From NCBI GenBank assembly GCA_964552235.1, contig CAZKGO010000012.1:1-64000 (forward strand): a stretch of 64,000 bases of DNA. Reading direction: 5' to 3'. Made by a program: the position numbers and the translations under genes. This DNA comes from CAVTHK01 sp964552235. GTDB lineage: Bacteria > Spirochaetota > Spirochaetia > SZUA-6 > CAVTHK01. The notes beneath the pieces were generated by a model. The model saw nothing but the letters and a program-made list of their open reading frames with translations. It made no database searches and had not been told where the DNA came from. This document shows positions 1 to 8,646 of this stretch, one piece after another. Position 1 is the stretch's first letter. Every line of letters begins with the position of its first letter.

Positions 1-2
1 AG

Positions 3-302
3 AGATACCTTGGCCGCATAGCGAGGGAGGAGCCTGATTCCGTCCTGCTGATCGATGCCGCGTACATGGGGCTGGCGGCGGGCGAGTACCGGCTCCTCGA
101 TCTGGAGGAGACCGTGCCGCTTGAGCTGTCGACACACGGTGTTTCCCTGCGCCTGCTCGTGGATCTCCTCGCGCCAAGCCTCAAGGGCAGAGTCTCCCTG
201 CTGGGGATCCAGCCCGCGAGGCTCACGCTGGGCCAGGGGCTGTCGAGGCGGATCAAGCGCACGCTCCGATTCCTGGAGGCCCGGCTGACGGAGGCATGCT
301 GA
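3..302 (+). CDS. Hydrogenase maturation protease, HycI-type (5' end outside the window)
   Basis: This is the C-terminal 99 residues of an open frame that enters from the left edge. The segments LLIDAAYMG, GEYRLL, STHGVSLRLLVDLL and LLGIQPARL match the peptidase that removes the C-terminal tail of the [NiFe] hydrogenase large subunit after nickel insertion; the Asp of LLIDA and the His of STHG sit where that family binds the nickel-site substrate. The stop lies one base before the next start, so it is co-transcribed with the membrane subunits that follow. Its presence implies that catalytic hydrogenase subunits lie just upstream, outside the window. The family call is from remembered motifs; the missing N-terminus limits certainty. 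Confidence 0.78.
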   Translation, partial: RYLGRIAREEPDSVLLIDAAYMGLAAGEYRLLDLEETVPLELSTHGVSLRLLVDLLAPSLKGRVSLLGIQPARLTLGQGLSRRIKRTLRFLEARLTEAC

Positions 303-303
303 C

Positions 304-1236
304 ATGACGGGATACGTCGCCGCGTTCCTGGTGTTCCCCGGCTTTCTGTTCACAGTCACGGTGGGACTGTTGAGCACCTGGGTCGACCGCAAGGTGACTG
401 CCCGCGTTCAGTGGCGGGTGGGTCCGCCGCTGCTGCAGCCTGTCTACGATTTCGTAAAGCTGCTGGGCAAGGAGACCCTGGTACCCACGACCGCCAGCCG
501 CGCGGTCTTCCTGGTTGCTCCGATCGTCGGGCTGACATCCGTGACCCTGGTGTCCACGATCCTCTGGCTTTCCAACTTGTGGCGTGTTTCGTTCGTGGGA
601 GACCTGATCGTCGCGGTCTACCTGCTTGTCATGCCGTCGGTCGCCGTGATGACAGGAGGCCTGGCCAGCGGCAATCCGCTGGCCGCGGCCGGGGTGAGCC
701 GGGAGATGAAGCTGATTCTCGCCTACGAGTTGCCGTTCCTGCTTTCTCTCGCCGTGGTGATGCTGAAAAGTGACGGGATCCTGCGGCTGGCGGAGATCGC
801 CTCGGTTCCGGCTGCAGCCAGCGTCTCCGGCGCCGCGGCCGCCGTCGTGGCTCTCCTGTGCGTCCAGGCCAAACTCGGCTTCACGCCGTTCGACGTCTCC
901 GAGGCCGAGACCGAGCTCATGGGCGGCCCTTACGTGGAGTACTCGGGCGTCGCGCTCGCGGTCTTCAAGCTGACTCAGGCGATGATGCTCTTCACTCTGC
1001 CCGTGTTCCTGATCACCGCGTTCCTGGGGGGTATTCGCCTCTCGGGCTGGGGGATCGCGTGGGCAGTCGTGAAGTACCTGGCCATCCTGGTCCTGCTGAT
1101 CGTGATCAAGAACACCAACCCGCGTGTGCGGATCGACCAGGCGCTGCGCTTCTTCTGGTTCGTCCTGACCCCGGTCGCGATCGCGGCGCTCGGGCTGGCG
1201 ATGGTCGGCCGGAGCCTGGGGTTGTCATGGTTGTGA
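304..1236 (+). CDS. NuoH/HyfC/MbhM-like membrane subunit of an energy-converting hydrogenase
   Basis: A 310-residue, highly hydrophobic protein with about eight membrane segments. It carries the hallmark cytoplasmic loop of the NuoH/EchB/MbhM family (PFDVSEAETELM, then GPYVEYSG) and the early ER-like loop WVDRKVTARVQWR. This subunit connects the hydrogenase module to the ion-pumping membrane arm. It begins two bases after the maturation protease stop, with GGAGG about nine bases before the ATG. In NADH dehydrogenase operons nuoH would be flanked by other nuo genes; the maturation protease upstream and Mrp-type subunits downstream favour a group 4 hydrogenase instead. Length is normal for the family. 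Confidence 0.88.
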   Translation: MTGYVAAFLVFPGFLFTVTVGLLSTWVDRKVTARVQWRVGPPLLQPVYDFVKLLGKETLVPTTASRAVFLVAPIVGLTSVTLVSTILWLSNLWRVSFVGDLIVAVYLLVMPSVAVMTGGLASGNPLAAAGVSREMKLILAYELPFLLSLAVVMLKSDGILRLAEIASVPAAASVSGAAAAVVALLCVQAKLGFTPFDVSEAETELMGGPYVEYSGVALAVFKLTQAMMLFTLPVFLITAFLGGIRLSGWGIAWAVVKYLAILVLLIVIKNTNPRVRIDQALRFFWFVLTPVAIAALGLAMVGRSLGLSWL

Positions 1237-1255
1237 GCTTCGAGGAGACCAAGAG

Positions 1256-3088
1256 ATGAGATTCGGCATCCTGCACGTCCCGGTCCTGCTCCCGCTGGCT
1301 GCGGGAGCGATCAGCTTTCTCATCCCGCTCAGGGTCAAGATTCTGCGCGAAGCCCTCGCCCTGCTCGCGGCTGCGGCAGGATTTGTTGCGGCCCTCTGGG
1401 TCGGTCTGCAGCCGGTCGCCGACGCGCGCCTGCCGCTTCTGCAAATTGGCGCGTTCGATCTCGGCGTGGATCTTGCGCTTGCGCCCCTGTCGCGCTTGAT
1501 CCTGCCGTTCGCCGCCGGATTGGGGTTTCTGACGTGTCTGTATTCGACCTCCTACTTGGCAGGGACCGGACGGCAGCGGGAGTACTACGCATTCTTCCTG
1601 TTCGCCCTGGGCGGAGCGGCGGGGGTCCTTACCGTCAATCACCTGATCGCCCTGCTGGTCTTCTGGGAGATCGTCACGGCGTCCCTTTACTTCCTGATCT
1701 GCACTGGCGGCCCCGAAGCCAGGGCCGGCGCGACCAAGAGCTTCGCCATGTTGGGAGGGGGCGACGGATGCCTGCTTCTCGGCATCGGTCTGCTGTGGCT
1801 CGCCAGCGGATCCTTTACGATGAGCGGCCTCCAGGTGCGTCTGGACGGCGCCGTGCCCATTGTTGCCTTTGTCCTGCTGACGGTCAGCGCCATCACCAAG
1901 GCGGGCGCCATGCCTCTTCACTCGTGGATCCCGGCAGCCAGCGAGGGAGCTCCGGCTTCGGTGATGGCCTTTCTGCCCGCCTCTGTGGACAAGCTGCTCG
2001 GAATCTACCTGCTGGCTGTGCTCGTCACCCGCGTGTTCGTTCTCACCAGCGCCATGGGTCTCGCCCTCATGATCATCGGCGCCGTGACCATCGTGGGCGC
2101 GGTGATGGTGGCCATGGTTCAGCACGACCTGCGCAGGCTGCTGGCCTATCACGCCGTCAGTCAGGTGGGCTACATGGTGCTGGGCATAGGCACGCTCACG
2201 TCGGTCGGAATCGTCGGAGGCGTGTTCCACATGCTGAACAACGCGATTTACAAGAACTGCCTGTTCTTGTGTACCGGGGCGGTGGAAAGAAGGGCCGGCA
2301 GCACCGACCTGGCGGACCTGGGAGGTCTGGCGAGAGCCATGCCCGCGACCTTTGTCGTGTTCCTCGTTTCGGCCCTTGCCATCTCGGGTGTGCCGCCCCT
2401 GAACGGATTCGTTTCGAAGTGGCTCGTGTACCAAGGGATCATCGAGGTGGGCACAAACGCGTCTCTCGTGTTCCTGGTGGCCGCGATGTTCGGCAGCGCA
2501 CTGACGCTGGCCAGCTTCGTCAAGGCCATCTACGCAGCATTCCTCGGCATCCGATCGCAGCGGACCGAAAGGGTCAAAGGCGACGCCGGCGTCGCGATGC
2601 TGATTCCGATGATCGCGCTGGCGCTGCTTTGCGTCGTGTTCGGGGTAGCCTACAGCTTCCCGACGAAGGCCTTGATGACCGGGGTAGTCGGAGGCTTGGT
2701 CACGCTGTCGGGGATCTGGAGCTCCACCGCGGCCACCGGGCTCATTGCCGTCGGCCTGCTCGTGGGTGTCGCCATATACCTTCTTGGGAAGTATCGCAGC
2801 TCCGCGCGTACCGTGGCGCCATTCACGGGCGGCGAGGTGCTGGCGGGCGACACCGGCCGGATCGTTGGGACTCACTTCTACGACACCCTCAAGGCAATGC
2901 CGCTCCTGAAGGGCGCGTACGCAGCGCAGGAAAAGGGACGCCTGGACCCGTACACGTGGCTCGGAGGTCTGGGGCTCCGGATCACGGCACTTCTGCGGCG
3001 GCTGCACAACGGGTTGCTCTCCTGGTACCTCTCCTGGAGCCTGGCGGGGATCATCATCCTGGCGGTGCTCTTCTCCCTTTTCCGTTAA
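1256..3088 (+). CDS. NuoL/HyfB-like proton-conducting antiporter subunit
   Basis: A 610-residue integral membrane protein of the NuoL/NuoN/MrpA-D superfamily with about fourteen or more helices. Visible landmarks are the TM5 glutamate in FWEIVTASLYFL (about residue 140), the lysine of SAITKAGAMPLHSWIP, the LPASVDKLLG segment and the QHDLRRLLAYHAVSQVGYM helix. These residues form the proton path in the family. The C-terminal stretch after about residue 480 is less hydrophobic and resembles HyfB/HycC-type subunits rather than MrpA; the MrpA C-terminal domain is instead encoded by the next gene. It starts 20 bases after the NuoH-like gene. Confidence 0.85.
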   Translation: MRFGILHVPVLLPLAAGAISFLIPLRVKILREALALLAAAAGFVAALWVGLQPVADARLPLLQIGAFDLGVDLALAPLSRLILPFAAGLGFLTCLYSTSYLAGTGRQREYYAFFLFALGGAAGVLTVNHLIALLVFWEIVTASLYFLICTGGPEARAGATKSFAMLGGGDGCLLLGIGLLWLASGSFTMSGLQVRLDGAVPIVAFVLLTVSAITKAGAMPLHSWIPAASEGAPASVMAFLPASVDKLLGIYLLAVLVTRVFVLTSAMGLALMIIGAVTIVGAVMVAMVQHDLRRLLAYHAVSQVGYMVLGIGTLTSVGIVGGVFHMLNNAIYKNCLFLCTGAVERRAGSTDLADLGGLARAMPATFVVFLVSALAISGVPPLNGFVSKWLVYQGIIEVGTNASLVFLVAAMFGSALTLASFVKAIYAAFLGIRSQRTERVKGDAGVAMLIPMIALALLCVVFGVAYSFPTKALMTGVVGGLVTLSGIWSSTAATGLIAVGLLVGVAIYLLGKYRSSARTVAPFTGGEVLAGDTGRIVGTHFYDTLKAMPLLKGAYAAQEKGRLDPYTWLGGLGLRITALLRRLHNGLLSWYLSWSLAGIIILAVLFSLFR

Positions 3089-3097
3089 GGGGGTTCT

Positions 3098-3655
3098 ATG
3101 GGAACAGAGGTCTTTCTTCTGATTCTTCTCGTCTTCATGATCCTTGGGGCGCTGATCGCCGTGGAAACCGGGAACCTGCTCTCCTCGGTGATCTCTCTGG
3201 GGGCGATTGGAGTGGGCACCAGCGTAGCCTTTCTCTTCCTGATGGCTCCGGACCTGGCCATCGTGCAGATCGCTGTAGAAACGGTGATGGTCATCCTACT
3301 GATCCGGGCCACGATCGCGAGGGACGTTGTTCCTCAGAGAGGCCATGTCGGCTGGGGAGCGCTCGCGGTCGTCGTCGTGCTGCTGGTCGGGCTGCTCGCC
3401 TTTGGCGCCCATGCTTTCCAGGACCTGGCGCGCTTCGGCGAGCCGATCATCGCCGCCGTTGCAGGGGCTCCTTCCAACCGCTACGTGGAAAAAGGGCTCC
3501 AGGAGACAGGAGCTGCCAACATCGTCTCCGCGGTCATCCTCGACTACCGGGCTTACGACACCCTTGGCGAAGCCACGGTGCTGTTCGTCTCCATCATCGG
3601 GGCGCTCTCGATCCTCAGGGTCAGGGGCTGGACCAAGGGCGGGAGGCAGCGATGA
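3098..3655 (+). CDS. MrpA C-terminal-like subunit (MbhD+MbhE-type, DUF4040 region)
   Basis: A 185-residue membrane protein with about five helices. The N-terminal part (VISLGAIGVGTSVAFLFLMAPDLAIVQIAVETV) is the MbhD/DUF4040 signature found near the end of MrpA: a potential ion-binding Glu lies in the AVETV helix and a conserved Asp in APDLA. The C-terminal part (TGAANIVSAVILDYRAYDTLGEATVLF) matches MbhE. In archaeal Mbh these are separate genes and in Mrp they are the tail of MrpA; here they form one short free-standing protein. ATGA overlap with mnhB indicates translational coupling. The family call rests on motif memory. Confidence 0.8.
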   Translation: MGTEVFLLILLVFMILGALIAVETGNLLSSVISLGAIGVGTSVAFLFLMAPDLAIVQIAVETVMVILLIRATIARDVVPQRGHVGWGALAVVVVLLVGLLAFGAHAFQDLARFGEPIIAAVAGAPSNRYVEKGLQETGAANIVSAVILDYRAYDTLGEATVLFVSIIGALSILRVRGWTKGGRQR

Positions 3656-4146
3656 AGGGTATGAGCATCATCGTGAAGACCGTGACGCGCTGGGTCAAGG
3701 TCTTCATCTTTCTCTACGGAGTCTACGTCGTGCTCACCGGGCACCTGACCCCCGGGGGAGGATTCGCCGGAGGAGTCATTATCGCGTGCTCCTACATCCT
3801 GCTCACCCTCGCCTACGGCAAGGAGTTCGCCCTGGAACGGCTTGGTCCCAGGATGGCGGCCGGGCTGGACAGCGGCGGGGCTCTGCTTTTCCTGATAACC
3901 GCCCTGTTCGGCGTCGGCTATGGGGGGATTTTTTTCGCGAACTTCCTGCAGAAGCGCTTCCCCGGGAGGGAGTTTCAGCTCGCCAGCTCCGGCATCATCC
4001 CCATCTGCAACATCGCCATCGGGCTGAAGGTGGGGGCGTCGCTGTTCCTGGTCTTCACCATTCTCTCCGTCCTGCGCATCGTCCTGGAAGCAGACGGCAC
4101 GCACACGATGGTGCAGCACTGGCCGGAAGGGAAAGAGGAGGAGTGA
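3652..4146 (+). CDS. MnhB/MrpB-like subunit (MbhF type)
   Basis: A 164-residue membrane protein with about four helices and the family motif LTPGGGFAGGVI at residues 30-42. It forms part of the Mrp-type sodium/proton antiporter module. The ATG overlaps the stop of the preceding gene by four bases. The C-terminus ends in an acidic tail (EGKEEE), typical of a cytoplasmic end. MrpB alone does not pump; the subunit belongs to the multi-protein complex encoded by its neighbours. Confidence 0.88.
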   Translation: MKGMSIIVKTVTRWVKVFIFLYGVYVVLTGHLTPGGGFAGGVIIACSYILLTLAYGKEFALERLGPRMAAGLDSGGALLFLITALFGVGYGGIFFANFLQKRFPGREFQLASSGIIPICNIAIGLKVGASLFLVFTILSVLRIVLEADGTHTMVQHWPEGKEEE

Positions 4147-4149
4147 GCG

Positions 4150-4497
4150 GTGGTCTACATCCTCTGTTTCGCCCTGTTCCTGCTCGGCCTGTACTGCGTG
4201 CTGACCAAGAAAAACACGGTGAAGATCGTGGTGGGGCTTGCCATCATGGAGTACGCCACGAACCTCTTTCTCGTCCTGCTGGGCTACCGCAAGGACGGGG
4301 TGGCGCCGATCGTGGATCGGAGCACCGATCCCCTGGAGTTCCTGGCCCGGTGCGTGGACCCTCTGCCGCAGGCGCTGGTGCTGACCGCCATTGTCATCGG
4401 CCTGGGGGTGACCGCGATGGCGATCGCCCTCTGCATCCGCCTGTATGAGAAGTACGGGACCTTCGACGTTTCCGAGATCAGGAGATTGAAGGGATGA
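4150..4497 (+). CDS. MnhC/MrpC-like (NuoK-like) subunit
   Basis: A 115-residue protein with three membrane helices, the usual length and topology for MrpC/NuoK. The Glu in the second helix (LAIMEYATNLFLV) and the ALVLTAIVIGLGVTA third helix are family features. The start is a GTG three bases after the mnhB stop, and its end overlaps the mnhD start by four bases (ATGA). It is the antiporter-module homologue of NuoK and packs between the large antiporter-like subunits. Confidence 0.9.
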   Translation: MVYILCFALFLLGLYCVLTKKNTVKIVVGLAIMEYATNLFLVLLGYRKDGVAPIVDRSTDPLEFLARCVDPLPQALVLTAIVIGLGVTAMAIALCIRLYEKYGTFDVSEIRRLKG

Positions 4498-6011
4498 CGG
4501 CGATCCTCCTTCCGCTGCTGGTGGCCGTCCCTTTGGCGGTCGCCTTTCTGATTCCCATGGTGGCCCGCCGGTCGGGCAGGCTCGCCGATGTCCTCGGCAA
4601 CGTCGCCACCCTGGCACTGCTGGCTCTCGCGGTCCTGGCGTTCCCGATAAGGGGGGCATACAGGATCGGGGGCTGGAATCCACCGATCGGAATCAGCTGG
4701 GTCCTGGACGGCCTCACCAATCTGATGCTGGTGGTGGTCAACCTCGTGAGCTTCGCGGCAACGCTTTTCTCCGTGCAGTACATGGAGCAGTACGCAGCCA
4801 AGCACAGGTACTATGCCCTGTTCCTGCTGATGGTGGCCGGCATGAACGGGGTAGTACTTACTGGCGATCTCTTCAACCTCTTCGTGTTCCTGGAAATCGC
4901 CTCGATCTCGTCCTACGCCCTCGTGGCTTTCGGAGGCAGGCACGAAGAGCTGGAGGCCTCCTTCAAATACGTGGTGCTGGGAAGCATTGGCTCCACCTTG
5001 GTGCTGTTCGGCATCGGCTTCGCGTACGGGTTGACCGGTTACCTCAACATGGCGGCGATCTCCATGGCCATCACCAGCAGGCAGTCGGGACCTCTGCTGG
5101 TGCTGGCCTCGGTGTTTTTCATCGTGGGCTTTGGGATCAAGGCTGCCCTGGTCCCCTTCCATCCCTGGCTTCCGGATGCCCACCCGTCGGCCCCGGCTCC
5201 CATCTCGGCGATGCTCTCCGGGGTCCTGATCAAGGCCCTGGGGGTGTACGCCCTGAGCCGCGTATTGTTCAATGCGATCGGCGTCACCGCCCTCACCGGC
5301 GCAGCGCTCGTGGCCGTAGGCGTTCTCTCCATGGTCGTCGGCGTGTTCCTGGCCGTGGGGCAGTGGGACTTCAAACGCCTCCTGGCCTACCACTCAATCA
5401 GCCAGATGGGCTACGTCGTGCTGGGCATCGGGTTGGGCGGCTACGTTCTGGCGTCCGGCGGGTCACGCGACACGGCTGCTCTGGCCATGCTGGGCGGGAT
5501 CTTCCATTTGGCGAACCATTCGGTGTTCAAGTCCCTGCTGTTCCTCTGCTCCGGCTCCATCGAGTATGCTACCGGTACGCGCCAGTTGAAGGAGATGGGC
5601 GGCCTGCGGGAGAGGATGCCCCTCACCAGGGCCACTTGCACAGTCGCCTCTCTATCCATAGCGGGTGTACCGCCGCTGAATGGCTTTTGGAGCAAGCTCA
5701 TCATCATCATCGCGGCTTTCCAGGCCGGATTCCCCTGGCTGGCAGCTGTCACGGTGCTGGTCAGCCTGGTCACGCTGATTTCGTTTCTCAAAGTGCTCCG
5801 CTACGCGTTCCTGGGAACGCTGTCCGAGGCTCTCAGGCAGGTCCGGGAGGCACCAGCCCTTATGTCGGTCGCGCTGGTGATGCTGGCCGTGCTCTGCGCG
5901 GGGATGGGGCTCCTGCTCATTCCGGGCGCAAGGCAGCTCGTTCTGGACCCGGCGGTGGCCTCGTTGAGCCAGGGCCTGGGGTATGCCCGGTCGGCTCTCG
6001 CGGGATTCTAG
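4494..6011 (+). CDS. MnhD/MrpD-like antiporter subunit (MbhH type)
   Basis: A 505-residue protein with about fourteen helices, full length for MrpD/NuoN-type subunits. The TM5 glutamate (FVFLEIASISSYALV), the lysine of GFGIKAALVPFHPWLPDAHP and the second lysine of SGVLIKALGVYALS are all present, so the proton path looks intact. It overlaps mnhC by four bases and is followed eleven bases later by mnhE. With the NuoL-like gene it gives two antiporter-like subunits in this operon, the arrangement expected of a sodium- or proton-pumping Mbh-like complex. Confidence 0.9.
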   Translation: MTAILLPLLVAVPLAVAFLIPMVARRSGRLADVLGNVATLALLALAVLAFPIRGAYRIGGWNPPIGISWVLDGLTNLMLVVVNLVSFAATLFSVQYMEQYAAKHRYYALFLLMVAGMNGVVLTGDLFNLFVFLEIASISSYALVAFGGRHEELEASFKYVVLGSIGSTLVLFGIGFAYGLTGYLNMAAISMAITSRQSGPLLVLASVFFIVGFGIKAALVPFHPWLPDAHPSAPAPISAMLSGVLIKALGVYALSRVLFNAIGVTALTGAALVAVGVLSMVVGVFLAVGQWDFKRLLAYHSISQMGYVVLGIGLGGYVLASGGSRDTAALAMLGGIFHLANHSVFKSLLFLCSGSIEYATGTRQLKEMGGLRERMPLTRATCTVASLSIAGVPPLNGFWSKLIIIIAAFQAGFPWLAAVTVLVSLVTLISFLKVLRYAFLGTLSEALRQVREAPALMSVALVMLAVLCAGMGLLLIPGARQLVLDPAVASLSQGLGYARSALAGF

Positions 6012-6022
6012 GAGGGGAGGCG

Positions 6023-6532
6023 ATGCGCAGGATTTCCCTGTTCCTGGTCTCCATGGTGATCTGGTACCTGTTCAGCTGGCCGTATGATTTCCGCGCCCAG
6101 ATCATGGATTGGCAGATCTTCATCGCGGGCGTCGTGTTCTCCGCTGCGGCGAGTCTGCTGTTTGTGGAAGTGTTCACGAAGCAGCCGCTGAAGCTCTTCT
6201 CGCTGAGGCGCTATTTCTGGGCTCTCTGCTACGTTCCGGTATTCTTCTGGTACATGCTCGTGGCTAACCTCGACGTCATGTATCGGGTGATCCATCCCGG
6301 ACTGCCTATCCGGCCTGGCATTGTGAAAGTGAGGACGCGCCTCCGGAGCGAGTCCGCCAGGACCGCCCTTGCCAACTGCATCACTCTGACGCCGGGAACC
6401 ATGACGGTGGACATCACGGACGACGGCACGCTTTACATTCACTGGATCAATGTCAAGGCCACGGACGTGGACGAAGCGAGCCGGAGGATTGTGGCCCAGT
6501 TCGAGCCGTTCGTATCGAGGATATTCGACTGA
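6023..6532 (+). CDS. MnhE/MrpE-like subunit
   Basis: A 169-residue protein with two or three N-terminal helices and a soluble C-terminal half. The segment NCITLTPGTMTVDI followed by LYIHWINV is the MrpE signature. A strong GGAGGGGAGG ribosome site precedes the ATG. MrpE is needed for assembly and activity of the antiporter complex. The mnhE-F-G order after mnhD is the same as in Mrp operons. Confidence 0.9.
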   Translation: MRRISLFLVSMVIWYLFSWPYDFRAQIMDWQIFIAGVVFSAAASLLFVEVFTKQPLKLFSLRRYFWALCYVPVFFWYMLVANLDVMYRVIHPGLPIRPGIVKVRTRLRSESARTALANCITLTPGTMTVDITDDGTLYIHWINVKATDVDEASRRIVAQFEPFVSRIFD

Positions 6533-6544
6533 GAGGGGTTACGG

Positions 6545-6811
6545 ATGGCGACGGTTTTCCAGGTGTACTTCGGCGTGCTGGCCCTTTGCTGCTTCATGTG
6601 CCTGTACCGCATAGCGCGGGGACCCACGGCACCGGATCGCACGGTGGCAATCGACATCCTGGGGATCGTGATCGTAGGGTTCTGCGCACTCATGGCGGTG
6701 ATCACTGGAAAGGACTACTACATCAACATCGCGATCACCTGGTCGCTGCTGAGCTTCATCGGCACGATAGCGCTGGCGAAGCACTTGGAGGGGAGGGGCT
6801 TCGATGAGTGA
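6545..6811 (+). CDS. MnhF/MrpF-like subunit
   Basis: An 88-residue protein with three membrane helices. The motif RGPTAPDRTVAIDILG between helices one and two is characteristic of MrpF. It starts twelve bases after mnhE and overlaps mnhG by eight bases. Length is typical. Confidence 0.9.
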   Translation: MATVFQVYFGVLALCCFMCLYRIARGPTAPDRTVAIDILGIVIVGFCALMAVITGKDYYINIAITWSLLSFIGTIALAKHLEGRGFDE

Positions 6812-7145
6812 GCAGATCGGCACGGTATTGCTCGGAATCGGGCTCGCCTTTACCTTTTTCGGCTGTCTGGGGCTGGTGAGGCTTCCGGACATCTACAACC
6901 GGCTGCAGGCCAGCACCAAGTGCGTGACCTTTGGCACGATTTTCACGCTGGTCGGAGCGGCCGTGTTCGTGGGGCTGAACGCGCTGGGCATCAAGGCCCT
7001 CTTGTGCCTCGCGTTCATCCTCATCACCTCCCCGACAGCGGCCCACGCGATTGCGCGCGGAGCCCACCACGCCAGGGTCAGGCTCTGGCAAGGGAGCGTC
7101 ATCGATCGCTACGCGGAGGATAGAGAGGAAAGGGACGAACCCTGA
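6804..7145 (+). CDS. MnhG/MrpG-like subunit
   Basis: A 113-residue protein with three helices. It carries GCLGLVRLPDIYNRLQASTKC early and LFILITSPTAAHAI-type residues (here CLAFILITSPTAAHAIARGA) late, both typical of MrpG. It is the last gene of the Mrp block. Its 3' end may overlap the histidine kinase frame that follows. Cytoplasmic tail is charged. Confidence 0.9.
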   Translation: MSEQIGTVLLGIGLAFTFFGCLGLVRLPDIYNRLQASTKCVTFGTIFTLVGAAVFVGLNALGIKALLCLAFILITSPTAAHAIARGAHHARVRLWQGSVIDRYAEDREERDEP

Positions 7146-8595
7146 AGACCGCGAGGCTCGCGCCGCCGAACAGCGAAGCTGGCTCCTGAGCAGGCTCTGG
7201 TGGCTCGTCCTTTCGCTCTGGATCACACTCCTGATGGTTCTCGGGATGCTCGCGTTGCCGCGCGTCGATTCGGCTGCGGCGAGGGTGGGGATCGTTTTCG
7301 CGGTAAGCCTGGTGGGAACCGTGTCCTGCGGGGTCCTGTTGCTCAACTCTCCGCAGGTAGCGACCGGTCGCAGGCAGGCCAGCCAGTTCCGCTCGTTCTG
7401 CGAGGCCATCCGGCAAGCCGCGCGTACGCTCGAGTTGCAGGAAATCCTCGATTCGGCCTCGAAGGTCATCCTGGATGTGACAAAGGTCCGAGGCTGCTCG
7501 ATCAAGCTGCTCGATCCCAAGACGGGAAAGATACGGGCCGGGTCTGTCGCCGGGCTCGACCAGCGGCGGGTCGATCACGCTCTCGAAGTGGTGGAGAGCA
7601 TGCACCAGCGCGGAATGATGACCCGCGAGTCGATCATCGTCCACGACGTGCTGTTGCGCGACTTCCCGGCCGTGAACGAACAGTTCGAGTCCCTTATCTG
7701 TGTACCGCTCCGCCTGGAGGAAAAGCTTCTTGGCGCCATCTGCATCTTTGGAGAGCAGGGGCAGAGGTTGTCACCGGAGATGGTTTCGCTCCTCTCCAGC
7801 CTCGGCGACGTCGTGTCGCTTGCCATAGCCCACGCTCTCGTCTACGAGGATCTGAAGAACCTGGTGCAGGCCAAGACGAGGTTCATGTTCCAGACCTCGC
7901 ATGAGCTGCGCTCGCCTCTAGGCACCATCCAATCGCTGGCCAGGACGCTCCTCGAGGGCCACGCGGGCGATCTCCCGCCGAAGCAGAGGGACTTGCTCTC
8001 GAGGATCGACTTCCGCTGCCAGGCACTCTCGGACGTCGTCGGCGATTTGCTGACGCTGGCTGTCGGAAGAGCGGCGCTCACTCCGCTCAAACAGGGGCGT
8101 GTGGATTTCCTCAAGCTGGTGACGGAATCGGCCGCTTTCTACGAGACAAGAGCTCTGGAGAAGAAGATCGCCCTCGAGGTCCGCTTCAGCGTCCAGGAAG
8201 CGACCATTCTGGGCAGCGAAGAGGGCCTGCGGTCCGTGGTTACGAATCTGCTGTCCAACGCCATCAAGTACACGCCGGAGGGCGGCAGGGTCTCCCTGCG
8301 GCTGTTCGAGAGCAAGGGGAAAATGGTGTTCGAGGTCAGTGACACAGGCATCGGCATTCCCAAGCAGGAGCAGGCGCAGCTCTTCGGAGAGTTCTTCAGA
8401 GCTTCGAACGCCAGGGCGGCCTCGCAGACAGGCACGGGGCTGGGTCTGGCGATCGTAAAGGCGACGGTCGAGCAGCACGGCGGCTCCATCGAGCTGGAAA
8501 GCGACCAGGACAAGGGCACCACCTTTCGCGTCTTCCTCGGCAGGGCGGGTGGAGAATCCAGCGGACAAGGGACGCGAGGCCAAGCCCTGGCGTGA
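7051..8595 (+). CDS. GAF-domain sensor histidine kinase (start uncertain)
   Basis: Up to 514 residues if the TTG at the given start is used, which would overlap mnhG by 95 bases; no clear ribosome site decides it, and a start nearer 7187-7234 is possible. Two helices (LWWLVLSLWITLLMVLGMLAL and AARVGIVFAVSLVGTVS) anchor the protein. A GAF-like domain follows at about residues 115-265, then the phospho-acceptor H box TSHELRSPLG (about residue 283), N box NLLSNAIKYTPEGG, G1 SDTGIGIP and G2 GTGLGLAIVK. All catalytic boxes look complete. No response regulator is adjacent. Its place at the end of the hydrogenase/Mrp operon suggests a sensor linked to that complex, which is inference. Confidence 0.85.
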   Translation: MRAEPTTPGSGSGKGASSIATRRIERKGTNPEDREARAAEQRSWLLSRLWWLVLSLWITLLMVLGMLALPRVDSAAARVGIVFAVSLVGTVSCGVLLLNSPQVATGRRQASQFRSFCEAIRQAARTLELQEILDSASKVILDVTKVRGCSIKLLDPKTGKIRAGSVAGLDQRRVDHALEVVESMHQRGMMTRESIIVHDVLLRDFPAVNEQFESLICVPLRLEEKLLGAICIFGEQGQRLSPEMVSLLSSLGDVVSLAIAHALVYEDLKNLVQAKTRFMFQTSHELRSPLGTIQSLARTLLEGHAGDLPPKQRDLLSRIDFRCQALSDVVGDLLTLAVGRAALTPLKQGRVDFLKLVTESAAFYETRALEKKIALEVRFSVQEATILGSEEGLRSVVTNLLSNAIKYTPEGGRVSLRLFESKGKMVFEVSDTGIGIPKQEQAQLFGEFFRASNARAASQTGTGLGLAIVKATVEQHGGSIELESDQDKGTTFRVFLGRAGGESSGQGTRGQALA

Positions 8596-8646
8596 CCCGG
8601 CGCGACAGCCGGTAACGACCGTGCGTGCGCGCAACAACAGGCTCTG

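Noticed and set aside
1106..3007. Long open frame (633 codons) on the minus strand opposite the NuoL-like gene
   Set aside because: Composition is Arg/Gln/His/Gly-rich with no motifs; it is a shadow of the membrane-protein gene on the plus strand.
1534..3651. Upstream extension of the MnhB frame
   Set aside because: Open only because of GC content; the real gene starts at the ATGA overlap at 3652, where MrpB similarity begins.
8596..8646. Terminator between histidine kinase and CBS gene
   Set aside because: Only a four-base CCGG repeat is present; too weak to call.
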